From assembly GCF_009725985.1 (NCBI RefSeq), contig NZ_RCNR01000047.1, forward strand, positions 1 through 37,167: 37,167 nt of DNA. Reading direction: 5' to 3'. Shown here one piece after another: positions 16,938 to 26,018 of the stretch. The DNA is from Zobellia amurskyensis. GTDB lineage: Bacteria > Bacteroidota > Bacteroidia > Flavobacteriales > Flavobacteriaceae. Each line of letters begins with the position of its first letter. Positions within the stretch are counted from its first letter, which is position 1. Made by a program: the position numbers and the translations under genes. The notes under the pieces were generated by a model that searched no databases, had not been told where the DNA came from, and saw only the letters and a program-made list of their open reading frames with translations.

Positions 16938-18362
16938 TTAATATGTGGGGTCGTATGCCTTATTGATCAAAGTAGGAACAGGGGCCTTCATTTGTGTACG
17001 CCATCTATTCAGTTCTTCGTACAGCTCCTTGGTTTTAGCTGGGTTTTGTTCCACTAAGTTGTTTTTCTCCCCTATATCAGTCTTTAAATTATAGAGCTCC
17101 AGCGCTCCGTCTTCAAAATATTCATGTAGTTTCCAATCTCCTGAAATGATTACAGAACCTGGGCGAGTTCTAAAAAGTGGGTCTCTGCCTTGGTCTTTTA
17201 GTTGGTCGTATTTTTGAAGATAGATAGGGAAGTGAAAATAGAGATTATGCGCAATTGGCTGTTCTCCGTATAAAATAGGCTCAAGGTTTATGCCGTCTAA
17301 AAGACGAGCCCTTTTTTGAGGATTTGTAACGTGCTGTAGTGTCGGGTAAAAATCTAGATTGCTAACCGGCGCAGTTGATGTTGATTTTGGCCTGATTTTT
17401 CCAGGCCACTTTATAACCAAAGGAACGCGAATACCACCTTCGTAATACGAGCCTTTACCTGCGCGTAATGGGTTTTGTTCTGAAATAGACCGTATCCCAC
17501 CATTATCCGAGGTAAAAATGACTAGCGTGTTTTCTTCCAGCCCGTTTTGCTTTAGGGCATCTAGGAGCCTGCCCACATTTTGGTCCATAGCATAGACCAT
17601 TGCCGCGTAATCGGGTCTATTTTGCCCGTTTTGCCCTTTTTTCGATTTAAATTTAGCGACTAGGTCCTCTTTTCCCATAATGGGGGTGTGAACGGTATAG
17701 TAAGGCATGTATATGAAAAATGTGGTGTCTTTATTTTTGTTGATATAATGTATGGCCTCGTCCGTTAATCTATCGGTAAGGTATTCTCCTTTTTTGCCGT
17801 TCGTAATATGGTCTATTTTATAAGGAGAAAAGTATCCGCCATTGCCTGGATGACCTTTTTCACTTCCACCTATGTTATAATCAATCCCTTGCTTGTTAGG
17901 GTCTTTTCCAATATGCCATTTGCCAAAACTAGCGGTGGTATAGCCTGCAGATTTAAGCATTTGGGGCAAGGTGAAAATAGTATCGTTTAGATGAGCCGTA
18001 TTTTTAATTGGAATCAGTTTTCTTGTTTTTATATCACCACGATCAGATGGACTTACGGTATAAACACCATGTCTAGGTGTGTTTAGACCTGAAATGAGAC
18101 ATGCCCTACTGGGAGCACAATTGGCCGCGCCTGCATAAGCATTATAAAAAACCATACCTTCTTTCGCAAATGCATCTAAATTTGGGGTTTCGTAATATTC
18201 ACTTCCCATAAAGCCAAGGTCCTTATAACCAAGGTCGTCTATATTAATCAGAACAATATTAGGTTTTTTAAGATCTTGGAGTTTTGTTTTGGCCGGTTTA
18301 CATCGCAGTATGGCCAAGTGTAGAAGAGATATGAACAAAATCTTTATAGTACGGCTAATCAT
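16938..18362 (-). CDS. S1-type sulfatase downstream of the HTCS gene
   Basis: Exported sulfatase of 474 residues from the preferred start at 18362. That start is preceded by an AAAAAAGGAAAG ribosome-binding site and opens with a hydrophobic signal (ILFISLLHLAIL). The frame remains open to 18449, but the extra 29 residues would bury the signal. Cys21 after LAILR is a poor lipobox because of the Arg at -1. Core motifs: NIDDLGYKDLGFMG, NCAPSR with Cys82, FGKWHIGKD, YYTVHTPIMG and FTSDNGG. It lies 173 bp after the HTCS gene on the same strand, so the two may share a transcript. Substrate unknown. Confidence 0.93.
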   Translation of the reverse strand: MISRTIKILFISLLHLAILRCKPAKTKLQDLKKPNIVLINIDDLGYKDLGFMGSEYYETPNLDAFAKEGMVFYNAYAGAANCAPSRACLISGLNTPRHGVYTVSPSDRGDIKTRKLIPIKNTAHLNDTIFTLPQMLKSAGYTTASFGKWHIGKDPNKQGIDYNIGGSEKGHPGNGGYFSPYKIDHITNGKKGEYLTDRLTDEAIHYINKNKDTTFFIYMPYYTVHTPIMGKEDLVAKFKSKKGQNGQNRPDYAAMVYAMDQNVGRLLDALKQNGLEENTLVIFTSDNGGIRSISEQNPLRAGKGSYYEGGIRVPLVIKWPGKIRPKSTSTAPVSNLDFYPTLQHVTNPQKRARLLDGINLEPILYGEQPIAHNLYFHFPIYLQKYDQLKDQGRDPLFRTRPGSVIISGDWKLHEYFEDGALELYNLKTDIGEKNNLVEQNPAKTKELYEELNRWRTQMKAPVPTLINKAYDPTY

Positions 18363-18535
18363 CTTTCCTTTTTTGGTTAAGTGTATGGTGTTGTATGCTA
18401 TCTTACACATCTTGCTGGAGTGAATTATAACCGTAAATATACATCTCATCTACGGGGGCAAGGGGTGAAATAGTCCAAGAATGGTATACAAATTTGCAGG
18501 TTTTAATAAAAGTTAAGTATTTGATATTTGTCTAC

Positions 18536-21500
18536 TTAAACATTCGTGTTTGTCTCTTGAAAATGTAGCTTGCTATACTCTGTAGGGCTCACTCCGTATG
18601 CTTTGCTAAAACATTTGCTAAAGTATTTTTGATTATTGAAGCCGGTCATATAGGCTACTTCTGAAATGTACATTTTATTACTCTTCAATAACTGTGCTGC
18701 TCGTTTCAGACGTATCTGTTTAATGAAATTAACAGGGGTATCATTATTGATTGCTTGTAGTTTGCGGTATAGGTTTGCTCGGCTCATACCAACTTCAGAC
18801 GCCAGAAATTCTACGTTTAACGAACTGTCATCTATGAATCTCTCAATAATCTCAATGAGTTTTCTTATAAACTTTTCGTCATTGGAATCTACTTTAATTT
18901 CAGATGGTTCGGGAGTAATTATTTTACTGTATTTATCTTTAAGGTCTTCGCGTGAGCTAAACGTATTTTTTACCTTCCACTTAACAAATTCCAGACTAAA
19001 AGGTTTCTCTATATAGTCATCGGCACCTAAACTAAGGCACTCTATTTTTGTTTCTTCTGAGTTTTTAGCGGTAAGCATAAAAATGGGTATAGTTTTGGTC
19101 TCCGGATTATTCTTTAGTTTTCCTAGCATAGAAATTCCATCTTCTATGGGCATAAGAATATCACATATAATCAAATCTGGTTTTTCCGCTAAGCAGGTAG
19201 CATATCCTTCTTGACCATTACAAGCTTCAATGACATTAAAATCCTCTTTTAATTCATCTCTAACCATAGACCTCAGGTCATCATTATCCTCTACAAGCAA
19301 AACAACCGGTTTTGTATTGGAAATTTCTTTTGGTTTGGCTTCAAATTCAGAAGAAACTTCCTCAATTACTTGAAATTCAGAGTTTTTTATAAAGTTTTTG
19401 GTGAGCGGTGTACCTCTATTGATTCGCTCTTTTTTGTGATATCTGTTTTTACTGATGGGTAGGTAAAAAGTAAATTCGGTAAAAACATTTTCTTCGCTTT
19501 CCACTTCTATGGTACCGTAGTGTCTTTCCGTTAGTTTTTGCACAAGTTCCATACCAATACCGGTTCCAGGTATTTGATTGCTATATTTCTTGGTAGCTTG
19601 GTAATACCGGTCAAATATTTGAGCAATATCTTTTTGAGGAATACCAATACCATTATCCCTAACACTACATTTAATGTAGTCTCCCGTTCCGTATTTTTTT
19701 CCAAAATGTTGTTTCTCTTTTAATGATGCCAGCTCAAGCGAAACTTTGATAACACCCTTCTTTGGAGTGTATTTAAATGCATTGGAGAGAAGGTTGAAAA
19801 GAATTTTCTCTAGAATATCTACATCATACCAACCTATGATTTTAGTTTCTTGGGTATAAAATTGATAATCTATGTTATAGATCTTGGCAAAGTCGTTGAA
19901 CGCATTTTTGATGATTTCAATATCCTTTACAATGTCGTTTTTAGAGATATGTAATTTCAGTTTACCTTCATCAAATTTCCTGATATCCATCAGCTGATTG
20001 ATGAGGCGATGCATTCTTAAAGTGTTGTTATAGATTCTTTGCGAAGTAATAGGGCTTAACGTAAACTTTTTGTCTTTTACAACTTTTTCTATTGTTCCAA
20101 GAATTAGGGCCAATGGCGTACGTAGTTCATGGGAGATGTCCGTGAAGAATACCATTTTCATGCGGTTCATCTCGTTATCCTTTTCCCTACTTACGGTTTC
20201 GGCCACAAGTTTCTTTTTTAATCTATACCATCTTTTAATGACTAACCAAGTAGTATAAATAGAAATAACCAAAAGAAGAAAATAAATAAGATAAGCAAGT
20301 TTGCTCTTCCAATAAGGAGGGTTTATCGTAAATTTAAATGTGGCTGGTCTGTTGTTCCAGACCCCATCACTATTAGAACTTTTTACTTTAAAAGTATAAT
20401 TTCCCGGTGGTAAGTCGTTGTAGTTGGCGTTACGGTTAGATGCCTTGGTGTAGTGCCAAAAATCATTGATGCCCTCCAACATATAGGCAAATTGATTTTT
20501 GTTTGGAGCGGTAAAATCTAGTGTAGAGAACTCAAACGCAATATTATTTCTGTTATGTTCTAATTTTAGGCTATCCGTTATGTTAAGATGTTTTATGGAA
20601 TAGCTCTCATTACTGGTTGTTCTAGACTTGTCAATATCTCCAAAAATGGTGTAATTGGTAATTATGGTGTTGGGGACTAATAGTTCCTTTTTATAATTTT
20701 CAGGGTTAACAGAGAAGAAACCTCCAGGGCAACCAAAGTAAATTATGCCCTCTTCATCTACGGCATGGGAATTGAATGTAAAGTGGCTCTCCGTTACTCC
20801 ATCTTCAATTCCAAAATTGACGAATTTTTCTTCTAAAATATCAAATCTAGAAATTCCATCTCGTGTACTAAGCCATAAATTTTGGGCGTTATCTATGGCA
20901 ACACTAGCAACGGTCGTAGACACCAAACCTTCAGTTTTTCCGTAGCTTTTTATGGTCTGGTCTTCTATATTATAGAAATTTAGGCCACCACCTCTTGTAC
21001 CTATCCACATATTACTTTGTTCGTCTTCAAGCAAGCATAAAATAGCATTAGAGCTAAGCCCATCATCTAAAGAAGGGTTAAACACTTTAATGTCCTCATC
21101 GATCAGGTTAATCTTAAACAAGCCATCGCCACGTGTTCCGATCCATAAATTTTGATTTTGGTCTAAATGCATGACCGAAACATTTTTGCCAAAAAGAACA
21201 GAAGCCGCTTTTCTTTTAAAAGCGGTCATATTTTGCTCTGGCGTAATAATGTGTATTCCACCGCCCCAAAGCCCTACCCATATTTCATTTGAGTTAAGAA
21301 CAGTTAGGTCTCGAATGTTATAGTGGTATTTTTTTAAGGTATCAAACTGTACGTTGGCGTTGTCTTCACTATAATTTCTTGAAACTAAAAGGTGATTTCC
21401 GGATCCGTAAAGTATTTCTTTTTGCGAAAAGTCTTTTTTTATGACACTATAATCCTCTTTGGAAGTAATCAGTAATTTTTTAGTGTTTATTTTGGGGTCA

Positions 21501-22633
21501 AAACTGTATAGCCCTTTCCTGTCTATAGTTATCAATAATTGGTCCTTTCCAAACATTAACAAATCTTGGGTAAAGCGATTGTTAAGATACTTACCAATGT
21601 TTGTGTGACTGAAAATTGAATTTCTATCAATATGTTTTTTTATACCCTTATTCGTGGCGACCCATAGGTTATTGTACCTGTCAATTATAGAAGAGTTGAT
21701 TCGGTTTTCATAGCGATTGGTATTCGTTTGTTGCTCTTCCTCAACGTATTCAAAGGTATAGGAGTTGTTAATTTTTTGCCCCTTATATAAACCGGACTGA
21801 TTACTGACCCATATAGCACCTGAATCTTTATCTTGAGAGATGGAAGTAAACTCTAATGGATTTTGTGTTTTCTCAAAACCATCTATTTTTTCGAGAATTT
21901 TAAGCTCACCCCCATCTTTTCTATACTCTAAAAGGAACATGCCTTCATCCGTTGCTGCTAAAAAGGTATTGTTATTGGCAGGTATTAATAAAGAAGTGTT
22001 TTTAGGGAAACCGGTGTTTGTTAATTGGTCTTTTTCATTTAAAGCTAAAATGCCTTTGGGTGTAGCAAACCAGCTTCTGCCAAAAATATCTTCACAGAAA
22101 TCGTTTATTTCTTTGTCGCTTGTCCATATACTATTCTTTTGTTGATAGTTTAATTGCGTTTGAAATTTGATGTCAGAAATAGTATCATTTGGTATAATCT
22201 TGACAATACCGGTATTCCTTAAGTTTGCCCAAACCGTACCATCTTTTGATTCGCCTAGAATAGTGGAGGTATTATTTTTATAAAAGCCCTTAAAGCTATT
22301 GGTTTTTCTGTGGTACCATATTAAGTAACTCTCACTTCCAATCCATAAATTACCAAAGCTATCTTCTATAATAGAGTTGATACTGTTATTGGGTATGGAC
22401 TTCTCGTCAAAAACATCAAATTGGTTTTCTACCAAAGAGTGGCCGTCATATCTATAAAGGCCACTGTCCGTCCCCAGCCATAAATATCCCAAGTGATCTT
22501 CATAGATAACGTTGGTTTTTTTATTGAAACGACTGTCATCTATATGTAAAGCATGAAAATAGGCCTGAATATTTTGCGCAGTACAATGAGACCAACAACA
22601 AACAAAAAGTAAAAGGGGGATAATTTGTCTCAT
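18536..22633 (-). CDS. Hybrid two-component system (HTCS) sensor-regulator
   Basis: One-protein two-component regulator of 1365 residues, located in the inner membrane with its sensor in the periplasm. In order: signal peptide ending CTAQ; about 13-14 Reg_prop propeller repeats (LWLGTDSGLY, MWIGTRGGGL and similar) forming two propellers; a Y_Y_Y domain (YMLEGINDFW, LPPGNYTF); one membrane helix at about 779-799; HisKA with His835 in SHELRTPL; a HATPase domain (NLLSNAFKYTP, DNGIGIP, GTGIGM); a receiver with Asp1158 in ICDILMP; and an AraC-type DNA-binding domain at about 1255-1355. HTCS proteins bind an oligosaccharide and activate the adjacent PUL. It is divergent from the second susC, its most likely target. 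Confidence 0.96.
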   Translation of the reverse strand: MRQIIPLLLFVCCWSHCTAQNIQAYFHALHIDDSRFNKKTNVIYEDHLGYLWLGTDSGLYRYDGHSLVENQFDVFDEKSIPNNSINSIIEDSFGNLWIGSESYLIWYHRKTNSFKGFYKNNTSTILGESKDGTVWANLRNTGIVKIIPNDTISDIKFQTQLNYQQKNSIWTSDKEINDFCEDIFGRSWFATPKGILALNEKDQLTNTGFPKNTSLLIPANNNTFLAATDEGMFLLEYRKDGGELKILEKIDGFEKTQNPLEFTSISQDKDSGAIWVSNQSGLYKGQKINNSYTFEYVEEEQQTNTNRYENRINSSIIDRYNNLWVATNKGIKKHIDRNSIFSHTNIGKYLNNRFTQDLLMFGKDQLLITIDRKGLYSFDPKINTKKLLITSKEDYSVIKKDFSQKEILYGSGNHLLVSRNYSEDNANVQFDTLKKYHYNIRDLTVLNSNEIWVGLWGGGIHIITPEQNMTAFKRKAASVLFGKNVSVMHLDQNQNLWIGTRGDGLFKINLIDEDIKVFNPSLDDGLSSNAILCLLEDEQSNMWIGTRGGGLNFYNIEDQTIKSYGKTEGLVSTTVASVAIDNAQNLWLSTRDGISRFDILEEKFVNFGIEDGVTESHFTFNSHAVDEEGIIYFGCPGGFFSVNPENYKKELLVPNTIITNYTIFGDIDKSRTTSNESYSIKHLNITDSLKLEHNRNNIAFEFSTLDFTAPNKNQFAYMLEGINDFWHYTKASNRNANYNDLPPGNYTFKVKSSNSDGVWNNRPATFKFTINPPYWKSKLAYLIYFLLLVISIYTTWLVIKRWYRLKKKLVAETVSREKDNEMNRMKMVFFTDISHELRTPLALILGTIEKVVKDKKFTLSPITSQRIYNNTLRMHRLINQLMDIRKFDEGKLKLHISKNDIVKDIEIIKNAFNDFAKIYNIDYQFYTQETKIIGWYDVDILEKILFNLLSNAFKYTPKKGVIKVSLELASLKEKQHFGKKYGTGDYIKCSVRDNGIGIPQKDIAQIFDRYYQATKKYSNQIPGTGIGMELVQKLTERHYGTIEVESEENVFTEFTFYLPISKNRYHKKERINRGTPLTKNFIKNSEFQVIEEVSSEFEAKPKEISNTKPVVLLVEDNDDLRSMVRDELKEDFNVIEACNGQEGYATCLAEKPDLIICDILMPIEDGISMLGKLKNNPETKTIPIFMLTAKNSEETKIECLSLGADDYIEKPFSLEFVKWKVKNTFSSREDLKDKYSKIITPEPSEIKVDSNDEKFIRKLIEIIERFIDDSSLNVEFLASEVGMSRANLYRKLQAINNDTPVNFIKQIRLKRAAQLLKSNKMYISEVAYMTGFNNQKYFSKCFSKAYGVSPTEYSKLHFQETNTNV

Positions 22634-22960
22634 AAGGGGAAATAAGTTGATACGGCCTCTATGCTAATGCACTATGTGCGGGGTTGATTAATTGTCAATT
22701 ATTGATTTTATGGTGTTTTCACCAGTTATTTCTATTGGGTAATACGCTTAATACAAGATGAACGAGTTAAGAATAGGTTAAAAGATGTACTAAATATAGG
22801 TTATAAATGTTGCAAAAAGGTCTCTTAGAGCCTATAAAATGGCGATATGCAACATATGTGTACCAAAATGAGATATCTGCCATCAAACCCTACTATATAT
22901 TTACTGCAGGCCTTTCACAACTCAACTTAAGGCTACTAATTGTAACTAACATAAACCATT
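22634..22960. promoter_or_regulatory. Divergent HTCS/susC control region with nested inverted repeats
   Basis: The 327-bp gap between the HTCS start and the second susC holds no convincing gene. ATGTTGCA at 22807-22814 is repeated inverted as TGCAACAT at 22848-22855. Between them AGG-T-CTCT (22818-22825) faces AGAGCCT (22827-22833) across a single T, an imperfect dyad with one bulged base. The element lies 105-154 bp before the susC ATG. It could be an HTCS operator, or a leader-RNA stem if transcription starts upstream. TATATTTA near 22891 resembles a -7 box but lacks the final G. Confidence 0.4.
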
Positions 22961-25900
22961 ATGAATTTGAAAAGAATGTTATTGCTACTGCTGTTCTTCA
23001 GTATGGTGTCGCTTCAAGCGCAGCAAAATTTGACAGGAACCATTACGGATGAGTCCGGCCAGCCTCTTCCTGGTGTTAATGTATTGGTTAAAGGAACCAC
23101 GGTAGGTACTGTGGCAGATTTTGACGGAAACTACTCTATTGAGGCATCTGAAGGTGCTACTTTAGAATTTAGTTATTTAGGGTTTGTAACCAAAAGCGTC
23201 CTAGTAGGAAGCGAAACTATTATAAACACCGTGCTACAAGAAGATGTAGCTCTTTTAGATGAAGTGGTAGTAATTGGTTACGGAACTTCAACCAAGAAAG
23301 ATTTGGTGTCTTCCGTATCTTCTATTAAATCAGACGTGCTGGAAAACCAACCTGTAGCTAGAGTAGACCAAGCGCTACAGGGCCGTGCTACTGGGGTAGA
23401 GGTTACTTCAAACAACGGTACTCCTGGTTCAGGTTCTACCATTCGTATTAGGGGTAATAGTTCTATCAACGGTAATAATGATCCATTATATGTTATTGAT
23501 GGTTTCATTGCCGGTACAGGATTTAACCTAAACACGATTAACGTAAACGATATTGCTTCCATTGAAATATTGAAGGATGCAACAGCACTTTCTATTTATG
23601 GTACAAGGGGGGCTTCTGGGGTAATTTTAATTACTACTAAAAATGGTAAAGGAATGGCGCCAGGGAAACCAGTAGTTGCCATTAACCATTACCAGAGTAT
23701 ACAAGAAACGGCAAACCGTATAGATATTCTTGGTGGTCAGGGTTTCGTAGATTATAAAAATGAATCATATCAATTTACACCGGGCCCAGATGGTTTTGGT
23801 CTAACGGATAGCTCATTACCATTGGTTTTGAATCCAGAGACTACGACTACTACAGATTGGTTGGATTTGGTAGAGCAGACAGGAACTATTTCAAACACGG
23901 ACGTCTCCGTAACGGGTAATTCTGAAAATGCCAATTATTTTATCTCTGGAAATTACTTTAATCAAAAAGGTGTTCTTAGAGGTTCTGGTTTAGAAAGAGT
24001 AAATTTTAGAACCAATCTTGATGTTAGGGTTTCCGATAGATTTAAGACGGGTATTAGAGCTAATATTACACACTACAAAATAGAAAACAATAAAGTTAAT
24101 TATGGCAATATTGTTTCTAGCGTACTACCAACACGTCCGGTTTATTTGGAAGATGGGAGTTTTTCGTTTGAAAACCCTATTAGTGCAGGTTTGGAGCGTA
24201 ACCCAGAAGCAGATATACAATTGCGTGTAGATCATGACTTAGTAACCCAAGTAATAACTAATGCGTATGTTGAATATGAAATAGCTAAGAACCTTTCTTT
24301 CAAATCTACTTTTGGTGCTCAGTTAAACTATGTGAAGCAGAATAACTATTTGCCAGGTATTTTACCGGAAAGAGTAAATGGAGGTTTCGGTCGCATTAAT
24401 AACAATTTCACGAAGAGCATTCTAAATGAAAACACGCTGAACTATAACCTAGATTTAGATGATCATTCTATAAAAGTGTTAGGTGGTTTTACATGGCAGA
24501 AAGATAATAATGAAAGTACGTTTTCTGAAGCGGATCAATTTCCAAATGACGTAGTACTTTTTAATAACCTAGCCTTAGGTGATGCTTCAACGGCAGTAGT
24601 AGGTTCTGGTTATGGGCAACGTACCTTAAGCTCTTTTCTTGGTCGTGTTAACTACGGATATAAAAGTAAATATTTACTTACGCTAGTAGGTAGATACGAT
24701 GGTTCATCTGTATTTGAAACAGGTAATAAATATGCTTTTTTCCCTTCAATAGGTGCAGCATGGAACGTAGATGAAGAGGATTTTATGGCAGATTCTGATG
24801 TTATAGATAGGTTTAAAATTAGAGGTAGTTACGGTATTGTTGGTGAACAAGGAGTAGCGGCTTATAATTCATTGGCCACATATTCAAATACTACAACGGT
24901 CTTTAATGGTTCTTTAGTAAATGGTGTTGTAGTAGGTGATGTACCAAGTAGCGGTTTAACTTGGGAAACGACCAAACAGTTAGATTTAGGTTTGGAATTA
25001 GGTTTCTTTAATAATAGAATTACGTTTGAAGCGGATTATTATAAAAAGACAACCGAAGACTTATTATTGGCAGTGGCACTATCAGGACAGGTGGGTGCAA
25101 ACTCAACAACCCAATTGCAAAACTTGGGGTCTGTACAGAACAGTGGTTTTGAATTTGGTTTAAATACTATTAACGTAGAGAACGATAATTTTCAGTGGGA
25201 ATCTAGCCTAAGCATATCTTCTAACAAAAGTGAGATATTAGAGTTGGATGGTCAAGAGTATATCTCTCTTCAATCAACAGGAAATCAAGGAGGTAATTCG
25301 GCACGGTTAATTGTTGGCGAAGCTTTACCTACATTTGTTGGAGCAAAATATTTAGGGACTTACAAAACTGCCGATGAGATTATTGCAGATGGTAGAGAAG
25401 GAAGGTCTTTCATTGGTGGCCCTAGATATGAAGATGTAAATGGCGATTCTAATATTAATGATGAGGATTCTGTTGTACTTGGTAGTCCTATCCCAGATTT
25501 TTATGGAGGGTTTAGAAATACCTTTACTTACAAAGACCTTTCATTAGATGTCTTTTTCCATGGCAGTTATGGTGCTGAGATCTACAATGTAAGAACACAA
25601 ACGGCTTATTTTGGTAGAGGGGAACAAAATGTGGATCCTATTGTATTAGATCGTTGGGTAGCTGGTGTAAATGAAACATCGGACATTCCAAGAGCAGGCC
25701 CTTCAAATAGCCTTTTTAATCCTAATAGTAGTTTAAATATTGAAGACGGTTCTTATATAAGATTAAAAACCTTGTCTTTAAACTACAATGTTCCTTTAGA
25801 ATCTGGAGCACTTAGTGAGGTGTTCAGTTCTTTAAATTTATATGTAACAGGAACCAACCTCCTACTTTTTACAGACTTTACTTTGGGAGATCCAGAAGTA

Positions 25901-26008
25901 AATAATTTTACTGCCGGAAGCGGTCTTGGTTCTGTATCCCAAGGTTTCGCATCAGGGCAATATCCTTATGCAAAAACAATAACCCTAGGTCTTAAAGTAG
26001 AATTTTAA
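22961..26008 (+). CDS. SusC-like TonB-dependent outer-membrane transporter (second)
   Basis: Outer-membrane importer of 1015 residues. A clean signal peptide (MNLKRMLLLLLFFSMVSLQAQ) is followed by a carboxypeptidase-regulatory-like domain (LTGTITDESGQPLPGVNVLV, DFDGNYSIEA), the plug (LDEVVVIGYG, IRIRGNSS, DPLYVIDG, ALSIYGTRGASGVILITTK) and a barrel ending in TLGLKVEF, with the usual terminal Phe. The susD partner follows after 10 bp. It is transcribed away from the HTCS gene, the usual arrangement for HTCS-controlled PULs. It differs enough from the first SusC that the two probably import different oligosaccharides. Confidence 0.96.
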   Translation: MNLKRMLLLLLFFSMVSLQAQQNLTGTITDESGQPLPGVNVLVKGTTVGTVADFDGNYSIEASEGATLEFSYLGFVTKSVLVGSETIINTVLQEDVALLDEVVVIGYGTSTKKDLVSSVSSIKSDVLENQPVARVDQALQGRATGVEVTSNNGTPGSGSTIRIRGNSSINGNNDPLYVIDGFIAGTGFNLNTINVNDIASIEILKDATALSIYGTRGASGVILITTKNGKGMAPGKPVVAINHYQSIQETANRIDILGGQGFVDYKNESYQFTPGPDGFGLTDSSLPLVLNPETTTTTDWLDLVEQTGTISNTDVSVTGNSENANYFISGNYFNQKGVLRGSGLERVNFRTNLDVRVSDRFKTGIRANITHYKIENNKVNYGNIVSSVLPTRPVYLEDGSFSFENPISAGLERNPEADIQLRVDHDLVTQVITNAYVEYEIAKNLSFKSTFGAQLNYVKQNNYLPGILPERVNGGFGRINNNFTKSILNENTLNYNLDLDDHSIKVLGGFTWQKDNNESTFSEADQFPNDVVLFNNLALGDASTAVVGSGYGQRTLSSFLGRVNYGYKSKYLLTLVGRYDGSSVFETGNKYAFFPSIGAAWNVDEEDFMADSDVIDRFKIRGSYGIVGEQGVAAYNSLATYSNTTTVFNGSLVNGVVVGDVPSSGLTWETTKQLDLGLELGFFNNRITFEADYYKKTTEDLLLAVALSGQVGANSTTQLQNLGSVQNSGFEFGLNTINVENDNFQWESSLSISSNKSEILELDGQEYISLQSTGNQGGNSARLIVGEALPTFVGAKYLGTYKTADEIIADGREGRSFIGGPRYEDVNGDSNINDEDSVVLGSPIPDFYGGFRNTFTYKDLSLDVFFHGSYGAEIYNVRTQTAYFGRGEQNVDPIVLDRWVAGVNETSDIPRAGPSNSLFNPNSSLNIEDGSYIRLKTLSLNYNVPLESGALSEVFSSLNLYVTGTNLLLFTDFTLGDPEVNNFTAGSGLGSVSQGFASGQYPYAKTITLGLKVEF

Positions 26009-26018
26009 AAAATCCGAT

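Noticed and set aside
18363-18449. Upstream extension of the minus-strand sulfatase to an earlier start
   Set aside because: The extra 29 residues would place the hydrophobic export signal far inside the protein, and a clear AAAAAAGGAAAG ribosome-binding site precedes the ATG at 18362.
22663-22679. A 17-base sequence similar to 35639-35655 (15 of 17 identical, GCTAATGCA then TGTGC)
   Set aside because: With two mismatches in 17 bases such pairs are expected many times by chance in 37 kb; no further similarity extends on either side.
22807-23052. An 81-residue plus-strand frame overlapping the start of the second susC
   Set aside because: It overlaps the susC signal-peptide coding region in another frame, has no recognisable domain, and covers the inverted-repeat element; it looks like a chance frame.
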